Assembly (NCBI GenBank): GCA_946408865.1
Contig: CAMJTZ010000138.1
Location: 1-5,359 of the forward strand
DNA length: 5,359 nt
Source: an uncultured Clostridia bacterium
GTDB lineage: Bacteria > Bacillota_A > Clostridia > Christensenellales > Aristaeellaceae
Direction of reading: 5' to 3'
Each line of letters begins with the position of its first letter. Within the stretch, counting starts at the first letter, position 1. The notes under the pieces were generated by a model. That model was not told the DNA's origin. It saw only the letters and a list, made by a program, of their open reading frames with translations, and searched no databases. Made by a program: the position numbers and the translations under genes. This document shows, piece after piece, positions 1-5,359 of this stretch.

Positions 1-1494
1 GAAACGCTTGCCCGGGCGGATATCCTCTGTCTGGATAAAACCGGCACCATCACCAGCGGCGAAATGGAACTGTCCCTGATCGAGGGCGCGGACCGAACGG
101 AAGAGGAGACGCGCCGGGCGCTCAGCCGCTTCCTCGGCGTATTTGACGACCACACGCCGACGCTCGACACCCTCCGCGCCGCCATAACGCCCGGAACGGA
201 AAAACCCAAGGCGGTTCTCCCCTTCTCATCGGAGCGCAAGAAATCCGCCGCCACCTTCACGGACGGCACCGCGCTGATCTTCGGCGCGCCGGAATACGTG
301 CTGGGCGACGCCTGCCCGGCGGCGCTCCGTGCCCGGATCGAAACCCTTGCGGCGGAAGGCAAACGCATCCTGGTGCTGGCCGGCGCCCGCGGGATCGTCT
401 CCGCGGAGAATCTTCCGCCGGTGACGGAGATCATCGGTATTGTCGCCCTGACGGACAGGATCCGTCCCGGCGCGCAGCAGACCCTGCGGTACTTCCGCGA
501 GCAGGGCGTTGAGTGCAAGGTCATCTCCGGTGACAATCCGCACACAGTATCGGTCATTGCGCGCGAGGCAGGCCTGGAAGGCTGGGACCGCGCGGTCGAC
601 GCCCGCACGCTGGATACGCCGGAAGCCATTGCGGACGCCTGCGAGCGGTATACCGTTTTCGGCCGTGTTTCCCCGGTGCAGAAAAAGGAGCTTGTTACCG
701 CCCTGAAAGCTAAAGGCCACAATGTGGCCATGACCGGCGACGGGGTGAACGATATTCCCGCCCTGAAAACGGCGGACTGCTCCATCGCCATGGCCGGCGG
801 AGCGGACGCTGCCCGCCATGCCGCGCAGCTGACGCTGCTGGATTCTGATTTCAGCGTCATGCCCGAGATCGTGCTCGAAGGACGGCGCGTGATCAACAAC
901 ATTACCCGGGCCGCCAGCCTGTTCCTGACCAAGACGCTGTTCAGCTTCTTCCTCAGCATCCTGACGCTGCTGCTGCCCGCGTCCTATCCTTTCCATCCGA
1001 TTCACCTGACCCTCATTTCCAGTCTCACGGTGGGCATCCCCGGCTTCTTCCTGGCCCTCGAACCCTGCCATGAGCGGATCCGCGGCAGCTTCCTGCGTAC
1101 GGTGCTGATGCGGGCGCTGCCCGGCGGCGCGGCGGTCACGCTGTGCGGCGCGCTGGCAATGATCCTCGTCCAGTTCGGCTGGACAAAGGAAATGTGCAGT
1201 ACCGTCGCGACAATGGTCGCCTGGTTTGTCGGTTTTCTTGTGCTGCTGCGCACCTGCATGCCGCTGAACCGGAACCGGAGGATCCTGCTGGCCGCGATGG
1301 CCGCTGCCTTTGTGCTGGCGGTGCTGATCGCGGGCAGTCTTTTCGAGCTTGTCCCGCTGGACGGAAAGGCCTTTGCTGCCGTACTGATCCTCTGCGCCCT
1401 GGGCGCCGCGATCGTGCTGGGCACAGCGGCCCTGATCCGGAAGAAGCACTGGGATGAAATACCCATCCCGTCCCGGAAGAAAAAGGACGCCTGA
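1..1494 (+). CDS. P-type cation-transporting ATPase, CtpE-like, 5'-truncated by the window edge
   Basis: This is a membrane pump that couples ATP hydrolysis to cation movement through an aspartyl-phosphate intermediate. The frame is open from base 1, so the 497 codons seen are the C-terminal part; the ATG at 64 is internal. Visible in order are the phosphorylation motif DKTGT (34-48, Asp at 34-36), SERKKSA (229-249) and FGAPE (280-294) of the nucleotide-binding domain, DRIRPG (454-471), SGDNP (526-540) and the hinge motif TGDGVND (733-753). About six hydrophobic segments follow between 910 and 1460, matching M5-M10, and the tail is basic. M1-M4 and the actuator domain (TGES-type loop) lie upstream of the window. 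The segment after the hinge, with LFLTKT and TLISSLTVGIPGFFLAL, resembles the CtpE-like group, whose mycobacterial member is linked to calcium uptake. Family membership is secure; the CtpE subgroup is likely; the ion is inferred only. The KGAPE lysine of many P2-type pumps is Phe here. Confidence 0.93.
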   Translation, partial: ETLARADILCLDKTGTITSGEMELSLIEGADRTEEETRRALSRFLGVFDDHTPTLDTLRAAITPGTEKPKAVLPFSSERKKSAATFTDGTALIFGAPEYVLGDACPAALRARIETLAAEGKRILVLAGARGIVSAENLPPVTEIIGIVALTDRIRPGAQQTLRYFREQGVECKVISGDNPHTVSVIAREAGLEGWDRAVDARTLDTPEAIADACERYTVFGRVSPVQKKELVTALKAKGHNVAMTGDGVNDIPALKTADCSIAMAGGADAARHAAQLTLLDSDFSVMPEIVLEGRRVINNITRAASLFLTKTLFSFFLSILTLLLPASYPFHPIHLTLISSLTVGIPGFFLALEPCHERIRGSFLRTVLMRALPGGAAVTLCGALAMILVQFGWTKEMCSTVATMVAWFVGFLVLLRTCMPLNRNRRILLAAMAAAFVLAVLIAGSLFELVPLDGKAFAAVLILCALGAAIVLGTAALIRKKHWDEIPIPSRKKKDA

Positions 1495-1499
1495 TTCGT

Positions 1500-1529
1500 T
1501 TGACAAGAAGAAGGGGCTTTTTCTATAAT
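1500..1529 (+). promoter_or_regulatory. Sigma-A/sigma-70 promoter for the exported glycosidase gene
   Basis: TTGACA at 1500-1505 and TATAAT at 1524-1529 both match the housekeeping consensus exactly, with an 18-base spacer. There is no TG extension before the -10 box. Transcription would start near 1536, giving a leader of about 54 bases before the ATG at 1590. The -35 box begins six bases after the stop codon of the ATPase gene, so the downstream gene can be transcribed independently of it. Function is inferred from sequence alone. Confidence 0.8.
1506..1524 (+). repeat. Inverted repeat filling the promoter spacer
   Basis: Bases 1506-1513 (AGAAGAAG) can pair with 1517-1524 (CTTTTTCT) around a GGG loop: seven Watson-Crick pairs and one G-U. 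It fills the -35/-10 spacer and touches the first base of the -10 box. It could be a weak terminator hairpin for the ATPase transcript, although no U-tract follows, or a protein-binding site, or chance in an A/T-rich stretch. Confidence 0.35.
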
Positions 1530-1573
1530 TGAAACGGCCCTTTACCGTGAAAAACAGCCCGTTGCGGCTGAAC

Positions 1574-1579
1574 AAGGAG
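1574..1579 (+). promoter_or_regulatory. Ribosome binding site for the glycosidase-domain gene
   Basis: AAGGAG lies ten bases before the ATG at 1590. This supports that start, as does the signal peptide that follows immediately. A small hairpin (CAGCC 1555-1559 with GGCTG 1566-1570) lies just upstream and leaves the site exposed. Confidence 0.75.
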
Positions 1580-1589
1580 TATTCCGTAT

Positions 1590-2636
1590 ATGAAGCAAAT
1601 CAAAGGAAACCGTCTGTCTCTGCGTCTGCTCTCCGCGCTCCTCGCGCTCCTGCTTCTCCCCGCCGCCGTGACGGCGGACAGCGTGGAGGTTGAGGATGTG
1701 CCGGATCTGCCGGCCTACGCGCTTCCCGTCGATTTTACGCCCGGCCCGGCGCTGAAGGACTCCGCCATTTCCCGTACGAAGGACGCGAACGGCAATATGG
1801 TCCATACCTATGAGGACAGCACGATCCGCGCCACCGTTTACACGGATGTGTACAAGGGACCGGACGGCAGCTGGAACCATACCGATATCTGGGTGGCGGA
1901 TGTAACGGTGTCCGATCCTTCCCAGCTGCGCACAGCTTCCTTTGACGACAATTTTGACTTCGTCAGCACCAAGCGCACCGGCAAAATCGTCACCCTGGCA
2001 AAGCGGCTGAATGCCGTGGTCGCTGTGAACGGGGATTCCTGGGGCGCCAACAGCCGGAATGAAAAGAACGGTTTCGGCATGGTCTTCCGCCAGGGAAAGC
2101 TGATCAAAAGCGCCCTGGATGACAAGGAAAAGTATAAGATGGACCTCCTGATCGTGGATGCCTGGGGGAATTTCCACGGGATCCACGCCGCGAAGCCCGG
2201 AGACCTGGACGATCCCTATAGTTTCGAAGGAAAAAAAGTCATGGATATCTTCTCCTTCGGCCCGATCCTCGTGGAGAACGGTGAAGCAGTCTACGACTAT
2301 CAGGGTGCGGACCGGGAACCCGCCCTCGGCGGAAGCTGGATGGATATGCGCGCGCTGAAGGACGCGCAGCGCGTCGCTCTGTGTCAGGTCGGCCCGCTGC
2401 ATTACCTGATTGCTGCCAGCGCCGGCGCCATCGGCGGCAACCGCGGCCTTTCCCTGCCTGAGTTTGCGGATTACCTGGTTTCCAGGGGCGTGCAGTTCGC
2501 CTACAACCTGGACGGCGGCGTTTCCTCCGTGCTCTACTTCCCCGGCGCCGGCAGCAACGGCAAAGTGAATCTGAAGAGCCGTGCCCAGGGCCGGGACCTG
2601 TGGGACCTGATTTATTTCGCCACAGCAGAAAAATAA
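1590..2636 (+). CDS. Exported phosphodiester glycosidase (NAGPA-domain) family protein
   Basis: The 348-residue product begins with a clear Sec signal peptide: basic residues K2, K5, R8 and R12, a Leu/Ala-rich core at about 13-26, and a likely signal peptidase I cleavage after A29 (VTA|D). No lipobox cysteine or sortase motif is seen, so release outside the membrane is expected. The mature part carries hallmarks of the phosphodiester glycosidase domain named after the mammalian uncovering enzyme NAGPA: AVNGD (145-149), GFGMVF (161-166), SFGPILVENGE (222-232) and YNLDGGVSS (305-313). Proteins of this family cleave sugars linked through a phosphodiester; the bacterial substrate is usually unknown, and wall or capsule glycans are plausible. 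The usual LDGGGSS-like motif has Val at the third-glycine position (311). The gene has its own promoter and is followed by a hairpin terminator, so it is probably monocistronic. The family call is firm; the substrate is not known. Confidence 0.9.
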   Translation: MKQIKGNRLSLRLLSALLALLLLPAAVTADSVEVEDVPDLPAYALPVDFTPGPALKDSAISRTKDANGNMVHTYEDSTIRATVYTDVYKGPDGSWNHTDIWVADVTVSDPSQLRTASFDDNFDFVSTKRTGKIVTLAKRLNAVVAVNGDSWGANSRNEKNGFGMVFRQGKLIKSALDDKEKYKMDLLIVDAWGNFHGIHAAKPGDLDDPYSFEGKKVMDIFSFGPILVENGEAVYDYQGADREPALGGSWMDMRALKDAQRVALCQVGPLHYLIAASAGAIGGNRGLSLPEFADYLVSRGVQFAYNLDGGVSSVLYFPGAGSNGKVNLKSRAQGRDLWDLIYFATAEK

Positions 2637-2657
2637 AAAACTCCGGAAGCTGCTGAA

Positions 2658-2685
2658 ACGGCCTGTCCGCAGCGGGACAGGCCGT
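2658..2685. terminator. Hairpin terminator between convergent genes, probably bidirectional
   Basis: An 11-bp perfect stem pairs 2658-2668 (ACGGCCTGTCC) with 2675-2685 (GGACAGGCCGT) around a six-base loop, GCAGCG. It lies 21 bases after the glycosidase stop and 25 bases before the stop of the converging gene at 2711. On the plus strand it is followed by U-rich ATTATTATTGGTTTA. On the minus strand a short UUU follows at once and a six-U run comes about 18 bases later (2640-2635). Termination is therefore better supported for the plus strand than for the minus strand. Confidence 0.8.
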
Positions 2686-2710
2686 ATTATTATTGGTTTA
2701 TGACAGTGGA

Positions 2711-3346
2711 TCAGAATGCCGCGCCGCACTCCTCTGTCAGCTTCACGGGATCGAGGAAGCTGAAATTCCGGTGCAGCAGCGCTTCGCGGCGGTAAGTTAC
2801 GTCCATAACGGTATTTCCGTCCCGAACGGCCTTCACGCCAACCTCGCTCACCGGCAGGCAGGCCAGCAGATCCCGGGCAATTCGTACGCCCATGGCGCTC
2901 AGGTATTTCTTCCCGTCCGCCTCGAGGCATTCCGGCTTGCAGGTAAACTGGGCCTCAACCCGGTCTCCATCCGGCGCCCGCATGCTGATGCCGTCTGCGA
3001 AGGCGGTCAGTTCTCCCAGCGGGTTCGCCTTTCTCAGCACTTCCGCGTAGGCTTTGGTATCGCCGGAAAGCACCGCTTCCGCCTGGCTGTGGTAAAACGC
3101 CCAGAGACGCAGGTTTGTCAGTCCGTCTGTAGGATATTCGTGCCCCAGCGCGTCTGTCCAGTCGATGGTCTCGTCCGCTGTCATCCACAGATTGTCGATA
3201 CCGATCTCCGGAGTCTTAACGACGACGCGCGCCGGCTTTTCCGCTTTCGGCTTCGGCTGTGCCGCTACGTCCGGCGATTCACGCCACAGGTCGGAGGCGA
3301 TCGCCCGCATTTTTTTCAGCAGTTCCTCGGTATTGGCCTCGCTCAT
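2711..3346 (-). CDS. Unrecognised 211-residue protein, translationally coupled to the AAA+ ATPase
   Basis: I do not recognise this family. The product has no signal peptide or membrane segment, so it is probably cytoplasmic. Residues 1-22 look like a short charged helix, and 23-42 are a Pro/Lys/Ala-rich linker (QPKPKAEKPAR). The rest looks like one folded domain: a region with LRLWAFYHSQAEAVL (79-93), a helix at about 97-107, then a likely mixed alpha/beta part with alternating polar/hydrophobic stretches around 129-136, 167-176 and 178-186. Cysteines at 136 and 140 (CxxxC) are visible, but there is no complete metal-binding set. The start is secure: its ATG overlaps the ATPase stop as ATGA (3343-3346), and AAGGAGG stands nine bases upstream. 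It is the last gene of the leftward unit. The coupling suggests it works with the ATPase, as adaptor, substrate or effector, but nothing in the sequence names the role. The gene is real; the function is unknown. Confidence 0.85.
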   Translation of the reverse strand: MSEANTEELLKKMRAIASDLWRESPDVAAQPKPKAEKPARVVVKTPEIGIDNLWMTADETIDWTDALGHEYPTDGLTNLRLWAFYHSQAEAVLSGDTKAYAEVLRKANPLGELTAFADGISMRAPDGDRVEAQFTCKPECLEADGKKYLSAMGVRIARDLLACLPVSEVGVKAVRDGNTVMDVTYRREALLHRNFSFLDPVKLTEECGAAF

Positions 3347-5253
3347 GCCTCCTTCCCTCCTTCCTCAATACGGCAGCGTATGCTCGGCGGATTGGCAGCC
3401 GTTTCAAATCCCTCGATGACGATCTTTGCGTTCTCCGTAATCTCGTGGTCAAAGAGCCACCGGCTCAGCGGGTTGATCACCAGGCTCTCTACCTGGTTGC
3501 CGATGCCCCGGCCGCCGTTGGACAGGTCAAAGGTTGCTGCTTCCTCGAGACTTTTGTAGGCAAAGTCCTCGATGGAGATTTCAATATTTTTCTGCTCCCG
3601 AAGCTTGGCGGTAATCTTGTTCACCTGGCTCTTCAGGATCAGGTCCGCCGCTTCCTTGCGGATGTAGTCGAAAACAACAATGTTTTCGCCGATACGGTTC
3701 AGGATTTCCGGTCGGCCCAGTTCCAGCTTGAAATAGTCCTCAATCGCTGCGCGGACGCGGGTCTGTACCTCACTGTACTCCATATCCATGGTCACGTTCG
3801 GCTGGCGGTTTCCGAGGGCGTCCTTCACGTAGATGCCCAGGTTGCTGGTGAAGATGATGATCGTCTCGGAGAAATAAACGGTATTTCCCTGTCCGTCCGT
3901 CATCCGGCCGTCCTCAAGGATCTGGAGAAACTTGTCCAGAATCGTGGAATGCGCCTTCTCAATCTCGTCAAAGAGCAGGATGCAGAAGGGATTCTTCTTC
4001 ACGGCGTTCGTCAGCTGGCCGCCCGCTTCGTATCCGACGTATCCTGGAGGCGCGCCCATCAGCTTCTGGTCCGAGTGGCTCTGGCCGTATTCGCTCATGT
4101 CGAACCGGATACAGGTGCTCTCGTCACCGAAAAGCTTCTCGGCCAGCGCTTTGGCAGTCTCGGTCTTTCCGGTGCCTGTCGGCCCCGCGAAGAACAGCAC
4201 GCCCTTCGGCTTTCCCGTGGAGGAGGAGTTCAGGCCGTTCATGCCGGTGACCGCGCGCTTGACAACGTCCAGCGTGCGTTCCAGCGCGGTATCCTGGCCC
4301 TTGATCCGTTTTTCGAAGTCTGCCTTCGCGGTTTTCAGGCTCTTGACGCTCAGCGTGCTCCAGGGGTTTTCCTTGATGCCGTATTTGTACAGATCCACCA
4401 CCTTGCACAGGTCCCGGATCGGCATTTCCTCACGCTTGCAGAGCATGCGCATTTCGTCCAGCTCGGTGAAGGTCATCCCCTCTGTCAGACCGACAAACTT
4501 TTCCTTGATCCGTTCCAGTTCGTCCTCATGCTCCGTATAGTAGGGCATGTCGCGGCGGTATACCGTGCCGGAGAAGAAGGAAGCGAAGTTCGTCCCGGTC
4601 ATCATGCGCTTGCGCTCTTCCCGGTCCGGCGCTTCCAGCTGCAGGATCTTGCAGACCGGATTGTTCAGATAGAACCATGCCGGCAGGTCGTTCAGCTTGT
4701 TCACCAGCAGGATCAGCAGATTCTGTTTTTTCCCGTGCGCGGTGCGCACCCAGTTGGCGCTCAGGGCGCTCTGCATCAGAATATTGAAGCTGTTCACGTC
4801 CTGCTGATCCATACGTTCGGGCGTGGTGATATAGTGGCTCGCCATCTCCAGGATGATCACGGTGGCCGCCTTCTGCTGGCTCATGGCGCGGCGGATCACG
4901 TTCGGCGCCGTCTCCGCGCCGTTTCCCTTGAATTCCGCGGGAATCGCGCCGTTCTTGATCTCCGATCCGGTCAGCGCCGCGTAACGTTCCAGCATGGACG
5001 GATCAAACGGGCTCACAAAGCCCAGCAGATTGCTGTAAAAAATGACCTGGTCGTATCCCTCGTCCTGGAAATAGGCCTGCAGGTAGCGGCTCAGCGAGAT
5101 TATTTCGTCCTGCCGCACGGAACCGTCCGCCGGATAACGGTACTGGTCCGTAATATTTCCCTCCAGAATCAGCAGCGGTTTGACCGCGCTGAACAGTTCC
5201 AGCTCCCGGTGCCATTTCGGAATCAATGCTTCCATCTGTCTCCGTTCCTCCAT
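3343..5253 (-). CDS. AAA+ ATPase: degenerate N-terminal AAA module plus ClpB/Hsp100-like C-terminal module
   Basis: This is a predicted cytoplasmic 636-residue motor. Residues about 310-620 form a complete Hsp100 D2-type module: Walker A GPTGTGKT (357-364), aromatic pore loop GYVGYE (404-409), Walker B ILLFDE (425-430), sensor 1 TSN (469-471), GRPEILNRI with the arginine finger at R520, and sensor 2 R582 in GGRGI. The pore loop and arginine residues imply a hexamer that threads protein substrates. Residues 1-300 replace the ClpB N-domain and D1. They contain a GNITDQY segment (32-38), a Walker B-like strand VIILEM (132-137) without the usual Asp-Glu, a sensor 1-like NKLNDLP (185-191) followed by APDREERKR, and a helical lid-like part (255-290). 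No GxxxxGK[ST] P-loop is present there, so I infer a non-hydrolysing AAA module. There is no ClpB middle coiled coil and no visible ClpP-binding IGF/IGL loop in the sensor 1-arginine finger interval. The ATG at 5253 has only GGGAAG close by; Met7 (5235), preceded by GGAGG and GGAG, is an alternative start. An in-frame TAA at 5281 rules out a longer one. Confidence 0.93.
   Translation of the reverse strand: MEERRQMEALIPKWHRELELFSAVKPLLILEGNITDQYRYPADGSVRQDEIISLSRYLQAYFQDEGYDQVIFYSNLLGFVSPFDPSMLERYAALTGSEIKNGAIPAEFKGNGAETAPNVIRRAMSQQKAATVIILEMASHYITTPERMDQQDVNSFNILMQSALSANWVRTAHGKKQNLLILLVNKLNDLPAWFYLNNPVCKILQLEAPDREERKRMMTGTNFASFFSGTVYRRDMPYYTEHEDELERIKEKFVGLTEGMTFTELDEMRMLCKREEMPIRDLCKVVDLYKYGIKENPWSTLSVKSLKTAKADFEKRIKGQDTALERTLDVVKRAVTGMNGLNSSSTGKPKGVLFFAGPTGTGKTETAKALAEKLFGDESTCIRFDMSEYGQSHSDQKLMGAPPGYVGYEAGGQLTNAVKKNPFCILLFDEIEKAHSTILDKFLQILEDGRMTDGQGNTVYFSETIIIFTSNLGIYVKDALGNRQPNVTMDMEYSEVQTRVRAAIEDYFKLELGRPEILNRIGENIVVFDYIRKEAADLILKSQVNKITAKLREQKNIEISIEDFAYKSLEEAATFDLSNGGRGIGNQVESLVINPLSRWLFDHEITENAKIVIEGFETAANPPSIRCRIEEGGKEA
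3348..3362 (-). promoter_or_regulatory. Tandem Shine-Dalgarno sequences for the 211-residue gene
   Basis: Read on the minus strand, two complete AAGGAGG copies occur eight bases apart: 3362-3356, nine bases from the ATG, and 3354-3348, one base from it. Only the first has workable spacing. Both lie within the last codons of the ATPase gene and encode its Glu/Gly/Lys-rich tail. Confidence 0.7.
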
Positions 5254-5280
5254 TCTTCCCGCGGGATCGCCTGCCCGTCC

Positions 5281-5359
5281 TTATTCCTCGCCCATTCCCT
5301 CGAAGCGCCTGCACCAGGTGTATTTGCTGATGGCGCTCGGCTGCGCTCCCTGGCAGTAC
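5281..5359 (-). CDS. C-terminal end of an unidentified upstream gene, truncated by the window edge
   Basis: On the minus strand the frame is open from the window edge to a TAA at 5283-5281, giving 25 residues that end in CRRFEGMGEE. Two cysteines and two aromatic residues (Y, W) are seen, too little to assign a family. It fits as the preceding gene of the leftward operon: it ends 27 bases before the ATPase ATG, in the same orientation and the same frame, with no promoter or terminator visible between. It is supported by position and by this being the frame that stops before the next gene; chance is not excluded. Confidence 0.5.
   Translation of the reverse strand, partial: YCQGAQPSAISKYTWCRRFEGMGEE

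Noticed and set aside
1511..1542. Possible long-range pairing of AAGGG (1511-1515) with CCCTT (1538-1542) as a terminator or riboswitch-like element
   Set aside because: Only five pairs around a 22-base loop, mutually exclusive with the tighter 1506-1524 hairpin, and no known riboswitch core fits in a leader of about 54 bases.
226..1575. Antisense open frame of 449 codons opposite the P-type ATPase
   Set aside because: It is the complement of a gene with an unbroken set of P-type ATPase motifs. The translation is rich in Gln, Arg, Gly and His with no recognisable domain, as expected for a GC-rich shadow frame.
1542..2930. Antisense open frame of 462 codons spanning the glycosidase gene, the terminator hairpin and the end of the 211-residue gene
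   Set aside because: It crosses a strong terminator and overlaps two better-supported genes on both strands; no domain or credible ribosome binding site was seen.
2693..3559. Plus-strand open frame of 288 codons opposite the 211-residue gene
   Set aside because: It runs antisense across the ATGA junction of two coupled genes, has no ribosome binding site at its start, and looks like a complementary-strand shadow. Because the 211-residue family is unrecognised I compared the two: the minus-strand frame has the perfect Shine-Dalgarno and overlap, so it was preferred.
3932..4540. Plus-strand open frame of 202 codons opposite the AAA+ module
   Set aside because: It is the complement of the conserved Walker A/Walker B region; its Ser/Arg/Phe-rich translation has no domain character.
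5003..5314. Minus-strand open frame of 103 codons overlapping the ATPase start
   Set aside because: It overlaps the ATPase N-terminus in another frame, is Gly/Arg-rich and lacks recognisable features; the frame ending at 5281 is the more likely end of the upstream gene.

Overview
The window looks like chromosomal DNA from a fairly GC-rich member of the Bacillota, probably a gut- or rumen-type Clostridia lineage. This is inferred from strong AAGGAGG-type ribosome binding sites, a perfect-consensus housekeeping promoter, the protein families present and overall base composition. No mobile element, RNA gene, CRISPR array or phage signature was seen. The window is almost fully coding, and no gap exceeds 110 bases.

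Left half, plus strand: the window opens inside a P-type cation ATPase gene (1-1494). What is present runs from the phosphorylation motif to the C-terminus, and the closest resemblance is to the CtpE-like group. After 95 bases comes an exported phosphodiester glycosidase-domain (NAGPA-type) protein (1590-2636). It has its own TTGACA-18-TATAAT promoter just after the ATPase stop codon, and a strong hairpin at 2658-2685 closes the unit.

Right half, minus strand, converging on the same hairpin: three genes read leftward as an apparent operon. First is the last 25 codons of an unidentified protein (5281-5359). Next is a 636-residue AAA+ protein (3343-5253) with a complete ClpB/Hsp100-like C-terminal ATPase module and an N-terminal half that looks like a degenerate AAA module without a P-loop. 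Last is a 211-residue protein of unrecognised family (2711-3346), joined to the ATPase gene by an ATGA stop/start overlap and preceded by two tandem Shine-Dalgarno sequences.

The plus-strand genes have standard envelope roles (ion transport, exported sugar-phosphodiester hydrolysis) with no evident functional link. The minus-strand unit is the least explained part: a Hsp100-like motor with no visible ClpP-docking loop, translationally coupled to an unknown protein that could be its adaptor, substrate or effector. This is a candidate module, not a demonstrated system.
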